DNA of 64,000 nucleotides from Letharia columbiana (GCF_014066305.1 NW_023501094.1:248001-312000), one strand, 5' to 3'. Numbered from the stretch's first letter, positions 1 to 11,564 are shown. Made by a program: numbers and translations. The notes: generated by a model from the sequence alone, not told the origin.

Positions 1-2002
1 AAATTAGCTAATATAAGTAGGTAAAGAAGATTTAATTGCTTTTAAAGTTATTTATAAAAGAGTAATACGTCGCCTAGAGGGCTCGAGGAGCGTATATTAT
101 AACGGTATCGCAGTTATAAGCTATATTTACCTTATTATACGCCGCTTAGATTATGAATCTTATTTACGACGACGCTTAGTATCTAAATTACTATCTTTCA
201 TGGTAAATAAAAGAAAGAGACCTTACATTCGTTAAATTAGATGTAACGTCTCTAAGAATTATAACTTTTACGAATTCGTTATTCGTTAATAATAAAGATT
301 TTTCTTCTTAAATCGACTATGTAATAGCTCTAGCTGACGCTTAGAATAAGGTTAATATTATTTATTAGCAATTGATTAAATGCCGCTAAGTTATTAGAAG
401 CGTATTGGCCTTCGAACTTTATATATTATCTCTAGAATTCGACGTTGTAGTTATTATAAAATCCACTCTGAATTAAATTTTCTCTAGTACTTTCTAGGGG
501 AAGATACCTCTTTCTATATATATAGACTCGAAATCTCTATATAAATATCTTGTTAAGCTAGGGATAATATAAGAGAAAAGATTAATAATAGATATTCTAT
601 ATCTGAGATAGTCGTATAAACGACGGGAGATTACTAAGATTCTATGGATTAGAGAAGATAAGAATCTAGCTAATTTAATAATAAAGGATAAGGGATATAA
701 CGTACTATAATGTCTAGTGGATATAAATTATCTGAAACTAAATCTAGAAGATTAAATAGAAAGATAAGATACTGATATTAATTAATAGAAAGCCGTCTTA
801 GTATAATATTACTAGAAATACGTCTAGTATAATTAAATTTATATTTACTATAGTAGAGGGAGTAATTACGATTATAAGAGTTATAAAGAAGAAATATAAT
901 ATGTAAATAGCCTTATTTTCTATTTTTTGCCAGTATTGAAACGACTTAACACTCGCTATCACTAGTATCTATTCGATCTAGTTATGGATATATGAAGGTA
1001 TTCTCTATATATAGATATCCTTCTTTCTTAGATATTATTAAGAATATTATATCTAGTAATTAGTCTTATTATATAAGTAACTATATACCCTAATATTACT
1101 AATAATTAACATCGTCGAAATAAATATAACTTTTATATTCGAGAGTTAAGTACGCTAAGACGTCGTTAATAATAGAAATAAGAATTAAGAAAATAGATCT
1201 TAAGGTCTTTCTTTATAATTAATAAGTATTAGATATAGAGAATAAAGAATATAAGTATAAAGCGAAGTAGATAACTCGATATATTCTTTATAAATATAGA
1301 CTATTTAATAAGAAGCGAGAAATATAATAGATTAAAGAAAGAAGAAAGATAAAAGAGAAGATTATTACTTATAAGAATATGCTAATAAAATTACGCTACG
1401 CCTCTATAATAGCGAACTTTATAAGAAATACTAAGCTTATTAGATAATATTAAGCTCTTAATAAGAATTAATAATAAGAATTTACTAGAGTAGACGATTA
1501 AAAAGAAGAATACGATTAAGACGAGAGAGTCTTAGCGATATAGAGTATATCTTTTTTTAAGAATTAAGTATAGTAAGATATAGAATTATAACGATAACTT
1601 ATATAATCTTATTTATTTAAGACTATATAATTAATTAAAAGAATTAAATAGATTATATAACTTATATAGTCGATTATTAGAGTAAGACTTTAGAGTAATA
1701 TAATATAATTAATTAAAAATCAATTAATTAAATCTAGAGCCAGATATTTCTTAATAATTTCTTAGAATTTTAGAGTTGAGAACTTGAGATAACTAAGCGA
1801 TATTCGATTAAGTCGTTTATAATAACGACGTAGACCTTTCTATATTTAAAGACGTCTTTTTCTATATTTCATATACTTATAAGAGACTCCGACGTTATAC
1901 GAGATATTCTTATTTATCGATATCGCCGCTATTAATATCTAACTTCACATTAAAAGAATAAATTATCTCCGCTTCGCTCTCCGCTCTACTCTTCGCTATA
2001 TA

Positions 2003-2048
<46 letters not shown>

Positions 2049-2450
2049 TTTATTTATTTACATCTATCGCCGTAACGACTCTTATAAGCCTAGTCGTTTA
2101 AAGAATAAAGGGAGACTATAAAAAATAGAGGGAGACTATATCGTCTAATCGAAGTAATAAACTAACTAGCGAGGCTACGGCATTTTCTCTAATACGTCGT
2201 ATCGTCGATTTAACGAGTATTATAGTAGTTACCTCGAGGATTAATATACTAATAAGAAAATTTCTATATAGTATCTACGTATTTATTAAGACGTATACGA
2301 TATTCTTAAGTACTAGTATCGCTGCTATAACTAAGTTAGCTAAGTTTTTTAGTAAAATAGAATTAAAAGTCTACTTCTTAACTACTATACCATAGCTTCT
2401 AATTTAACGAGAGTCTATTTAACTATTTATTCGACTTTTTTCCATATCAC
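1..2450. repeat. RIP-degraded A+T-rich repeat desert (left)
   Basis: The stretch is strongly A+T-rich, with CpA and TpG almost absent and TpA in great excess, and no reading frame of useful length. This is what RIP leaves of transposable elements in Pezizomycotina. I could not identify the original element. A tetranucleotide microsatellite sits at about 2004-2060. Toward 2450 the composition relaxes and CA/TG dinucleotides reappear, which marks the end of the RIP-affected block. Confidence 0.8.
2004..2060. repeat. (TTAC)n to (TTTA)n microsatellite
   Basis: About ten uninterrupted TTAC units are followed by TTTA units. The second half differs from the first by C to T only, so it may be a RIP- or slippage-derived variant of the same array. 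Confidence 0.9.
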
Positions 2451-2589
2451 ATAGTTACGCATTTTTGTTAAGGATCATATATACGTAGGGTGTGAATATT
2501 ACATATCGGGCAATACATCAAAAAAATAAGTCTTGGTAGAGTTTTCTACTCAGACTCACCTCAAGGCCGGTGGGGCTAAGCTGAGACTA

Positions 2590-2745
2590 GAATATTAATG
2601 CTTTACATAGTAGCGACATCAATGCTATATATATGGAGTGTATGCATATGAAGTACATAGTAGCGATATTACTGCATGCATACGGGGTATATAGTTGCGA
2701 TATTACTGTGTGCACAGTAGCGATAGCAGCGTAATGCTGTGCATA
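2590..2745. repeat. Degenerate short tandem repeat
   Basis: Imperfect units of roughly 25-50 bp built on the core CATAGTAGCGATATTACTG recur around 2600, 2655, 2690 and 2720. The core is seen as TACATAGTAGCGACATCA, TACATAGTAGCGATATTACTG, TATAGTTGCGATATTACTG and CACAGTAGCGATAGC. No coding potential was seen. Confidence 0.6.
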
Positions 2746-2888
2746 CTTGCGCTGATAAGGGCATTATGAGAAATAGAGAATAGGGGGAGAACATGAAGCT
2801 TTTCAGTATATATTCAGTGTACATCCAGTGCAGTAAGTGGACATCTTTCCACTACTCTCCAATCTTGAATAATGTCTAATGCTTAGAG

Positions 2889-3150
2889 TATCAATCATGA
2901 CGACGGAACCAGACTACAGGCACTCGCTTTGGCCGAAGCTGGAATTGGATAAAGCGACGTACGACTCGAAACGGTGTACCTAAGACTCGAAAGGAGGCCG
3001 AAAAGCGATGGGCCTATTGCTGGAAGCATGAATTATCACAGAAGAGAATTCAGGAGTGGATAGAGCGTATGCCTAGATATATTGCCGAAGTTATTCGTTT
3101 ACGAGGCGGTAACGAGTATCGGGAGGGCCGTGAAGGAGGGATGAGCGGCC
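2889..3150 (+). pseudogene. Tc1/mariner-like transposase remnant, internally deleted
   Basis: One frame near 2894-2950 reads like a transposase N-terminal helix-turn-helix start (core GTRLQALALAEAGIG, then a stop). About 60 bp further on, another frame (3006-3150) reads W-A-Y-C-W-K-H-E-L-S, then IQEWIERMPRYIAEVIRLRGGNEY. The second block resembles the C-terminal tail of fungal Tc1/mariner-type transposases. The catalytic DDE/D region that should separate them is missing, so this is an internally deleted, inactive copy. Family assignment is from remembered sequence style, not from a search. The stretch keeps normal base composition, unlike the flanking RIP desert. Confidence 0.5.
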
Positions 3151-3302
3151 CTATGATCCAGATCCGAGCAATGTACATACGTAATTATATGAAACATCGT
3201 ATGTAGATTATGAAGCTATTCAAGAAATTTGCCAAAATGCTAGAAATGCCAAGAATGCCAAGGGTTTTAGCGCATGTTCAGGACTTTCGGTGGCAACCTC
3301 CG

Positions 3303-3803
3303 TACCCCTATATTCTTAATCATTGAGAAACCAAAAAGTTCCCGCAAGCACCCCCCTTCCGATAATTGAAAAATGAAACTTCTGGAATAACTTTACAACG
3401 ATAAATTATAATTTTCTAAAAACTTTATAACTATTAGAAGATATAATAAAGACTATAATTTTTAATTTTTAGAATATTCTAATGATCTATTATATAGTAA
3501 AATAAAAATTTATTAAATTCTTAAGATTTTTTCGATAAGTCTTGGCGATTATAGAATAGCCGAGGTAACTTTTCAACGTTAAGCGTATATTCTTAATTTA
3601 TACTATATCTTACGATATCTAAATTAAAATCTTCTAAAATTCTTAAAATTAATTATTTAGTATCATAAGAAAAGATTATATAAATTATAGATTATAAAGA
3701 CTAATGGTTGTAAAGATATTTAAAAAAAATTTAATTTTTGGTTTTCGAGGGGGGGTGCTTGCGGGAACTTTTTTGTTTCCCAATGATTAAGAATATAGGG
3801 GTA
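3303..3803. mobile_element. MITE-like element with about 54 bp terminal inverted repeats and TA ends
   Basis: The sequence at 3303-3356 (TACCCCTATATTCTTAATCA...) is repeated in reverse complement at 3750-3803 with about two mismatches, including a C-run of six to seven bases at the inner end. Both ends start with TA, which fits the TA target duplication of Tc1/mariner-type elements. The 390 bp core is A+T-rich, RIP-like and non-coding. The element lies just upstream of the first gene and just downstream of a transposase remnant, which may be the source family. Confidence 0.8.
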
Positions 3804-4245
3804 GGCTGGAAAGCGTATGACCGCTTTCCCACACATCTAGCCCTAGAGAAGCCCTCCAACGGTTGACCGGCTCAAGCTCAAGGCAAAAACAGCTATGCGA
3901 GGAATCCAATCACGTCCTTGGTTTTTCTTAGATCCTTCGCCTTCCCTTCTTTGTTCGTCCACCTGTGTCGCTAAGACTGAGACCTGCATGCGCTTTCCTT
4001 ACCTTATTTTTAGAGTATCCGTCCACCTCGCTTCATTTAAAGAAAAAACAAGAAAAAATTGTTTCTCGAGAGCTTCAAGGCGTCGCCTGAATATATCATT
4101 GTCCTTTTGTTCCTTTAGCCCCCCGCTCTCGACACTGCCTCTTCAGCAGCTCGCAACGACATTTCTACCCAATCCTTCTCCTCCAAGCCTTCATTTCCCA
4201 TCCCTCCCCACAGTCCCCCAAACATCTTTCGAGGCAGCAGCCGTC
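3804..4245 (+). promoter_or_regulatory. Leader/promoter region of the conserved unknown gene
   Basis: This 442 bp stretch lies between the MITE and the chosen start codon at 4246. The reading frame is open from an ATG at 3895, but the encoded residues look like translated leader (pyrimidine-rich, Ser/Pro/Leu/Phe). I therefore treat it as 5' UTR plus promoter. The MITE end lies about 440 bp from the ATG. Confidence 0.45.
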
Positions 4246-5157
4246 ATGATACTCTTATCCATGCGCTCGCAAGACCCGAGCCCCAGCCGCCAGAGCAACG
4301 ACTCTTATAACCCTTCTCTCCCAGCCAGACGTAGGGACACCTCACCCCACACATCCGAAATTCGAAAACAAGTAGCAGGGGCAATGCTGTCCGTCATGCC
4401 ATCAACGAGGCCGGCAGCACCCAAAAGACCCAAGCTGTCTCTCCAAACCTCCACATTGTCCTCGCCAGCAGCTCAAAGGTCAGCCGCAGTCACCAGCCTC
4501 TCTGCTTCTACAGAGTCTCCCACCAACCGGAACACTTTTGCGAACATTCTTGACGCCCCTCCCCCTACACCGACGTCTGCCATCCAACCCCAGGTTCATT
4601 TCCCATCCTCTTCGACTACTTCGTCCGCCTTCCCAGGAATTTCTCCTTTCCATAATGACGCTCCTTATATCCTCCCCATTGGCACTCACAGCATCCTTCG
4701 CAACAGTCCCTTACCCCGACGGCATGTATCTGCTGCGTCAACCAGGGCGCCGAGACGGATGTTCCCACCCGTGAAGCGAGTAGCCTTCCAAGAGAGACTA
4801 GTCGAGTTTATGCCTACCCCAGTCATTGAGGGACTTTCAGACTCTGAAGTCGAGACTTCATCAACGGAAGATGACCACAAAAGAAGACGAGAAGTCATCG
4901 AAGCAGAGGACGGCCATTCGACGCCTATTCATGGAAGGCGCAAAAGGCGAGATTGGGTCTGGAGACCTGTGGAAGACGATGCATTGACATCGCATGATCT
5001 TGTCTCCGTCGGAAATGACGCCGGGGCTCCACCAGTGCAGGTACAAGTCGATGTAATAAATGTGCAGCCTGGCTCGGGGACGGGGAAAGACGATGTTGCC
5101 GCAAGGCAATCCTCGACAAGGGAATCCTCAACACGGGAACGAGGATCTACCAATTAG
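4246..5157 (+). CDS. Conserved fungal protein of unknown function, Ser/Pro-rich, probably nuclear
   Basis: An intronless frame gives 303 aa from ATG 4246; ATG 4261 (298 aa) is an equally good start. The frame stays open upstream to an ATG at 3895 (420 aa), but that extension looks like leader. The N-terminal half is low-complexity Ser/Pro/Thr. The centre has a basic conserved-looking block: SILRNSPLPRRH, then APRRMFPPVKRVAFQERLVEF, then PTPVIEGLSDSE. It is followed by an acidic stretch (SEVETSSTEDD), a KRRR cluster and GRRKRRDWVWRPVEDD. From memory, that RDWVWRP block recurs in uncharacterised proteins of other Pezizomycotina; no function is known to me. The basic clusters suggest nuclear localisation (inference). 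It is convergent with SEC31. Confidence 0.7.
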   Translation: MILLSMRSQDPSPSRQSNDSYNPSLPARRRDTSPHTSEIRKQVAGAMLSVMPSTRPAAPKRPKLSLQTSTLSSPAAQRSAAVTSLSASTESPTNRNTFANILDAPPPTPTSAIQPQVHFPSSSTTSSAFPGISPFHNDAPYILPIGTHSILRNSPLPRRHVSAASTRAPRRMFPPVKRVAFQERLVEFMPTPVIEGLSDSEVETSSTEDDHKRRREVIEAEDGHSTPIHGRRKRRDWVWRPVEDDALTSHDLVSVGNDAGAPPVQVQVDVINVQPGSGTGKDDVAARQSSTRESSTRERGSTN

Positions 5158-5534
5158 CGCACCGAAGCATCCACATCTATGATGCCACGACTATCTACGA
5201 AGTTATGAGCCTTGAATTGATACCCACCTCGCCGACCTAAAGGGGCCAGCAGTATGAAAGAGATGATGGAAGTGAAAAGTAATACTGGGCGATTACGATT
5301 ACGATGACGATGTAGATACGCACTGTAAATATTTCGCTTACATAGGTAGCATGAGGAATCTATTGGAAGTCTGGCGTAGTCTATTCGAAGAATGGCTCGA
5401 TGCGGAGCTGACATTTCGAGAAATTAGCTGGATCAGATAGGTTCTTCAGTTCTACGCTGTCAATGATTGTTCGGTGCTCTTACATGACCGCTCAAGTGCA
5501 ATACAAGCTATCTCTATAATTAAGTCTCTTGCGT
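5158..5534. other. Convergent intergenic region
   Basis: This 377 bp stretch lies between two convergent stop codons and should hold both 3' UTRs. No gene, RNA or repeat was seen. Confidence 0.6.
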
Positions 5535-8500
5535 TCAAGGGGTCGCTCTGCTCATGGCGATCAAGCGCTTCACTCCAACCTGATATCCGGTCAGCCTACT
5601 TCTCGAATTAAGATTCAACATGATCAACCCACCATCCAGTTCCCACACTCATCGGTCTTGTTCGTCATTATTTCTACATGTATGGCTTGTGCTTGCTCAA
5701 ATTCCCTGGCCTGTATCGCTTGCGAGAGCTCTGCCATATTCGCAATTGTATCTGCCTTGAGCAGATCCTCGTTGTTGAGGTGATCGAAAAGTATATTAAG
5801 CCTCTTCTCCGTGTCATTAACTTGCGCCTTGAAGGAGGATGGTGCTCGTGACTTGACACGCTGCATATCTTGATTGAGGATTTCGTAGACGGGGTGTGCG
5901 TTGGATGGAATATGACTTCGGTCTCCAGGGGCTAGATACTTTTAGCGGCTTACCCTTTAAGACGTGTCTCCTGTGGTACTTACGGTATTTCGGAGAGGGT
6001 AGAGCGGACTTGCCCTGGGGTTGAGCAGTCCCAGGCCGAGAACCTTGAGAGGACGCTTGTGGTGGTCCTGAAGGAGCCGCGGTGGATCTAGGTGGGGGGC
6101 CAGCTGATGGAGGCGGCTGTTGAGATGGGTTCTGCAAGGGAGTATTATAACTCTGCTGCGGAGCATACGGATTAGCAGGCGGCGGTCCCTGTCGATTGCC
6201 TCCAGGCAACATTGAAGGATCTTGCGGATTTAAAGGTGCTGCGGGTTGCGTAGGTTGCGAGGGGGGCATAGCGGTTACTGGGCGGCGGAGCAGATGGTGG
6301 AGCATTATACGGTGATGGTCCACGGGGAATCATGGGGTGTTGGTGAACAGGCAGATTGGAGGATGACGGCGGAGGGGCGTAAAGATTTGCAGCAGATGAG
6401 GGTCTCTCGGGCTGTTGGTATATAGCTGGATTCGTAGAAGGTGATGAGATCCCTGACGGCGGGGGGGCAGGTCCTTTGGGCGGTGGACCTACTAGTGGTG
6501 TCGACCTCGGCGGCGCCCCAAATGAAAGCCCAGTGTTAGGCTGCGGTGCTGGTTGGTAGGCTGTCGACGCATTTGCACCAACGCTTGGGGTCCCGCGTCG
6601 GGAAGTAGGAGCTTTGAAGAAGCTTTCAGGTGTATCGTTCCAATTACTCAGGTTCGGAGCTTTGGAAGGGGGCGGAATTGGAGGAGACACATTAAGATTT
6701 CGTGGAGGAGGCCCGAGAGGCTGTTTTTGGTATGAAGAAAAGGTGGGTGCAGGTGCAGGTGCCAGCGCCGGCGGTTGTCCTGGCTGATACCCCCCAGAGC
6801 CATTGTAGCCTGGCGCACCATTGGTAGGAGCGTATGGCTTCTGAGGCTGAGCAGACAAAGCCGGTGCGTATGGGTTGCTTGAAGCAACGGGTTGTCTAAT
6901 AAGACTGGGCTGCTGCTGCTGCTGCTGGAAATCCAGTTGTGGTACTCGCTGCGTTACGCGCCCAGTATTCGAAGGCTGTTTAGGTGCTGATGCCGGTGCG
7001 GCTTTGTGTGTAGCTTGCTGTACTCTGCTCTTTGCGACCTCTGCAGCAGGATAGTTGCTAGGCAATAGTTCAAGGTACCTCTCCGCAATTTGAAGCTGCC
7101 CATGCGCGGAAGCAATATCGGCGTACTCGATGTATTTGTCGTACAGAGAAGCGAGCTTCCAATCCGACGTTATCCCTCTATCGCTGTCTCGATAATGAGT
7201 AACCTTGCGGAATATTGTGACCTTTTCAATAAAACTTTGCAACGAACGTGCGTGAACGGAGAACGGGGAGTCTTTGCTCGTTTCTTGTAGTCCTGCGCCC
7301 TCGTTCTCTTCCAACTCCGCGATCCAGATAGAGACAACCTTCTCCAATTTAGAACCTGCAAGGTAACAGAACGAGGCGTCTTTTCGAAGATTGCTATCGT
7401 CCCCCTCGACCTTAATCTGCTCATCGAGTCTGTCTCCGAGTGCTTCGCAGAGGTCAGGGAACTCCTTGCTATCGGCGTACGTGCAAAGAGTCGCCATTAT
7501 CTCTTTCCAGCTAGATAAGTCTGCATTGTGTACCAAATCCCAAAGATTCTTGCCGACGACAGATGCTAACAGGCGCAGATAATTCGGACCTCCGGCCTTT
7601 CGATTAAAATAAGCCTTCTGCGTCTTGTCAATACATTCCTGACCTCCGCAGATGGCGATCATGAATGCATCCGATAGCCTGTCCTCTTGCAAGCATACAT
7701 CCAACGCCTTATCGAATTCTCCAAGCAGCAGTGCTCGCGTGATTCTTTGATCCGGTTCAGACTCTGAGCCAGAGTACAGTTGAAATGGATTATTAGTCTT
7801 TGCACCTTTAGTGGCTGCAAGTTCGGAAAGAAAGCTGTCGCCGTCAGCGCTGTTATCGAAAAATGCCGAGAGTCGATTGGACTTGGACGCCGATGGTTCT
7901 TTCAACCCTTGAGGGTCTTCATCCTTTGAACCATTCATTGAAAGCTTCGAAACACCATCTGCTACCTCGTCATCTTGGCTTGAGAATCCAAGGTAGTCCA
8001 CGAGGTCCTTTCTTGGACTCTTCGACGTCAGTGTCTTGATGACCCTCCAATCTGCCTTTTCCGCGTCAAATGTAGCTTCGGAAATTCTGATTTCACAGAT
8101 TCCACTTAGATCATTCTCCTTCAACGCTGCTTCGAATGCCTCGGTCGACGACGCAATACCATCGTCAATTGCAAAAGTCGAGATGCGAACCATCGATCTT
8201 TTTGATGTCTCCGATGCACTTCCTTTGAAACTGACAACCTTCCCGCCAAAGCCAAATGATGCACCGCAGGGCCTCTGTAACCATTTGGGTGCTTTTTGGA
8301 GGTTGAAGCTCGTGCCTTGGGGCTGTGATTGCGCTTTGCTGAAGAAGTCATCGTCGTCCACAGTCTGTGAGTGACTGCCAGCGGGACCGTCTGCCTCAGG
8401 TTTGGTGCTTTGAATTGACTGAATTGCGATTCTGCCGTCGAAAGAAGCTGTAGCAACAAGACCAGGATTGTGAGGGTTCCATCTTGTTTGGAATGCCCAA

Positions 8501-9668
8501 TTGGTAACAACTGGAAACTCGCCGTACGAATCGCCTGTTTGAGGATTCCAGCAAATGTTTCTGTTGTCTTTTCCAGAAGAGAGCAGCAAATCACCATCTT
8601 GTGAGCACCAGGAGAGCGAGAGTACACCTCCATCATGGCCTTGCAGGACCTAATAGCGTTCAGTGTGCCTCCTCGTAATATACAAAGAGTACTTACCCGC
8701 TCCGGGGCGTTCGCGTTCCTCAAATCCCATACTAGGATGACAGGATCTGTATCATTAGGAATGGCAGTGATAAGCCGGGTGGTCTGAACGAAGAATAAGC
8801 CACAGCCTTTACAAGTTTACGGTGTTAGATACCTTGACTGGATCCCAAGCTATTGCGCTGACAGGCTTTCGGCCCAGATTGTTCAGGGTCAGACTTTCTC
8901 TCTTGTTCTTCACATCCCACACGGTCATTGTCCCTCCGCTACTGCCCGTGGCTAAGATGTGTGCTGTTCTTTTATTCCAATCAAGGCAGTCGAAGTCGTC
9001 AGCTCTGGCGACTGCATTACCCATGCGGAACGGACTTCCAACGTTATTAAGATCGGAAATGAACAGCTAAATCAACCTCAGCTGCCGAAAAAGACATCTA
9101 GATAATCTGCATACCTCGCCTTTAGCTCCCACAGTAGCTAGCAGCTCTGACCGAAATGCGTTAAACTGTAGTGCTTTAATAGCGCCGCCGTGTTTTGACG
9201 TCCGTGATTTGAAGGCGTCCCTGGGAGAAGGTAAGACTTGAGCATGGGCATTGGACAACGAGCCTCACCCATCCCCACTGAGAAGCTTGTCGGCATCCCA
9301 TAGATCCAGCGAGCCATTTTCCAGCGCGCCAGCAACTATGCCTCTCGATTGATTGTCGTGCCCATTCGTCCATGCAATGTCGTTAAATCTAACCCAGCAA
9401 ATCACTGTCAGCAGTTTTCTTGCAGACGTGAGAAGAGGGGCAATGATTTGGACACTTACCGCGAGTCAGTACTTATGCTTGCGGCTGGTTTCAGTTCCCG
9501 ACCCTGCTGAGGACTGTCCAGGTCCAGGTCCCATAGCTCAAGTTGCGTCTCATTGGAAAACCCCTCATCAACTGCCCCGGCCTTGGTACCAGTAGCGAGG
9601 AAATGTGAAGATGTGCCGGATGACCAGGCGAACGTAGCTGTCCTTGGGATCTCTCGTAACCCAACCAT
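5535..9668 (-). CDS. SEC31: Protein transport protein Sec31, COPII outer coat
   Basis: Sec31 forms the outer COPII cage with Sec13 on ER-exit vesicles. Exons (minus): 9668-9460, 9388-9269, 9220-9115, 9066-8833, 8783-8697, 8649-5984, 5931-5633, 5579-5535. The ATG begins [15 protein letters not shown], the family N-terminus. Residues 1 to about 330 are WD40 repeats ([70 protein letters not shown]). An alpha-solenoid follows, then a long Pro/Gln-rich linker, then the C-terminal SRA1/Sec31 helical domain ([18 protein letters not shown]) ending MSRATP. A penultimate GTGGGT...CAG intron is needed to reach that end. One apparent frameshift lies at the C-run at 6261-6266. Dropping one base gives 1254 aa; a 40-nt intron at 6278-6239 is the alternative. 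Its start is divergent from the RRM gene. Confidence 0.95.
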
Positions 9669-10041
9669 GTTAAGCCGTTGAGCGCTTCAACCGATGTGTT
9701 CGTGGAACTGGAAATGAAAGGCAGGAGAACAGATGGGAGAAGGGAAGTCACAACCCTGCTGAAATGCTTCACGATATAGACTTAAGTTAAGCGTCAGTTG
9801 CTGCATGCAAGATCTAAAGCTCAGCCATGGGTATCAAGTATCAATTGCTGCAAAGTGTCCTTGACCAGTTCTTGGAGTGGTGCTGTAGTTTTGTAGCGTC
9901 GGCGTTTCAACTCTCTTTTTCTCCGCTCTTTTTTTCCGTTAGGGTCCAGCTTCACCACCCTGCGACTAGCCGACTACAGCCTCATGGATATCTTTGAAAA
10001 GGTCATAAACCACTACATTATATTTATCCCCTGATTGCACC
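9669..10041. promoter_or_regulatory. Divergent promoter region, SEC31 / RRM gene
   Basis: This 373 bp stretch lies between two start codons facing away from each other. A pyrimidine-rich tract (CTCTTTTTCTCCGCTC, then T-run) lies about 120 bp upstream of the RRM gene start, typical of fungal promoters. No TATA box can be assigned with confidence. Confidence 0.5.
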
Positions 10042-10609
10042 ATGACAGACTCAGTACGTTTTTATGCCGCTCGTCTCTAATCCCCAACAGCTAACGTCTG
10101 TAGTCGCGCCTGAAGTCAACAATCTACGTTGCTGGTCTGGACAACGCAGTGAACGACAAAATATTGGCGGACGTCTTCTTGCCTTTTGGCGAGATTTTAG
10201 AAGTCACAATACCCAAATCAGAGCTACCATCATCAACGGACCCTCACAGAGGGTTCGGCTACGTCGAATTCGAAATACTAGGAGATGCGAAAGAAGCAAT
10301 CGACAACATGGATCAAAGTGAGCTTTTTGGTCGAGTCATCAAGGTCGCGGCAGCCAAACCGCAGAAGGATAGTAACGAGGGTCTCGGAAGCAAAACGGCT
10401 GTCTGGGAATCGGTAGGTCCGGCCTCGTCGTTGCTATGTCGGCACTCAAATTCTGACCATATGTTCAGGAGGGGTATCTTGCAAAGCATGCCGTGAGCGA
10501 AGAAGATCGGATAGCAACGGGTCCAGGACGAGAAGAACTGGAAGCCATACCAGAGGACCCAATGCAAGGTCTCGAAGGCTTAGACGTAGCTGGACCGCAA
10601 CCAGTGTGA
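10042..10609 (+). CDS. RRM-domain RNA-binding protein, CYP33/PPIE N-terminus-like
   Basis: Exons 10042-10053, 10104-10412 and 10469-10609 give 153 aa. The start MTDS is split from the domain by a 50 bp intron with branch point CTAAC. A single RNA recognition motif fills residues 10 to about 90. RNP2 is IYVAGL and RNP1 is RGFGYVEF, with the usual spacing, followed by ELFGRVIKVAAAKPQK. The domain is closest in style to the RRM of nuclear cyclophilin E (CYP33), but no cyclophilin domain follows. The C-terminal 45 residues are acidic (EEDRIATGPGREELEAIPEDP). Fungal stand-alone proteins of this kind are usually annotated only as RNA-binding. A spliceosome-related role is inference from the cyclophilin E likeness. 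Confidence 0.85.
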
Positions 10610-10823
10610 GAGCGCAACGGAGGACAAGTCTATTTGACTCGCTTGCCTCTCTGAGTGGGACACTGGGTTCTTTCAAAGATTGCATGCCAGTTATATGTAC
10701 ATGACGACATTTCTTAACGCGCATTGCTCAAACCCTCAGCCAATTTCGAAACCTCGATTCCAGCACCGCTCGCAAGGCACACCATCACCGTTTGGGACCA
10801 TGTCCAACTTTGGAGCAACTGGT

Positions 10824-11322
10824 TCACTTAAAACTCTCTGATCGGTTCGTCTTGTGAAGACGTAGCGTCTTGTCCGTGACCAGTTTGTTTCCCAGACTGT
10901 AGACAGCAAATCCGATTGCAACACTGAAACAAGGGTTCAATCATTTTAGTTGCTCACTGCGGATTAATCGCACTCACCCAAGCACAACACCTATTGTTAT
11001 AGGAGACATTAGCGAAGGCAGTATTAGTAGTCTGTGGAAGAACACAGCTTACCCAGTGGCATAAGCTCCGGAGGGATCTTCTTCAGGGTTCGCAGACGCT
11101 GAGATATTGTGTGTGCTACCCAGACATATTGTTAGCTTCATGATTCGGGAATCCTCTGTGCAAGGCTGAGGTTTTGATTATAAGACTGATGAACACACCA
11201 CTGTGCTCCTCTTTCTGCTGAAAATTAGTGACTGACAGGGTAGGTGGACGACGTTGACTTACTGGCATTGGCCTGAAAAGTGGCCTCGTAGGCTGCATCC
11301 TGAGTATGCGAGTTGGATACAT
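10824..11322 (-). CDS. B12D/NDUFA4-like small mitochondrial membrane protein
   Basis: Exons (minus): 11322-11263, 11098-11053, 10990-10978 (only 13 nt), 10923-10824, giving 72 aa. The frame is fixed by the conserved-looking run LRTLKKIPPELMPLGVVLGV, then AIGFAVYSLGNKLVTDKTLRL. This is a short basic N-terminus, a single hydrophobic helix at about residues 33-50, and a charged tail. The pattern matches the B12D family (Pfam family that includes NDUFA4/MLRQ). Mammalian NDUFA4 is a cytochrome c oxidase-associated subunit; whether the fungal homologue is one too is inference. The first intron is 164 bp, with branch point GCTAAC about 30 nt before the acceptor. An upstream in-frame GTG is not needed. 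It is divergent from COX12. Confidence 0.7.
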
Positions 11323-11564
11323 GCTTGCGAAGACAGTTGCGAGCTTCAAAGTGTGACGCTTTTGCACCTTATGTAGTTGCCATTGATGATTTTCAAGACG
11401 CCCAAATATGGCGGGTAGGCGTTAGCGTTTTGCCAAGAACTCCGAGCTTTGACGTAGTCGACCGAGCTACCGACCTCAAGTCACCTAGCTCCTCAATTGT
11501 ATCGGCATTCAACGCCTACAGCTGTCTTCTACGATACCCACGTCCTTTATCAGCATTCATCAAA
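11323..11564. promoter_or_regulatory. Shared 242 bp divergent promoter of the B12D-like gene and COX12
   Basis: The two ATGs are only 242 bp apart and face away from each other, so both 5' UTRs and promoters must fit in this stretch. I could not see a clear CCAAT box or TATA box. Both products are small mitochondrial inner-membrane or intermembrane-space proteins, so co-expression is plausible (inference). Confidence 0.6.

Noticed and set aside
3895..4245. N-terminal extension of the 420-codon frame
   Set aside because: It reads like translated leader. The conserved-looking protein begins after the ATGs at 4246/4261.
11323..11367. Longer N-terminus of the B12D-like protein
   Set aside because: It would need a GTG start. 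The ATG at 11320-11322 gives the family length.
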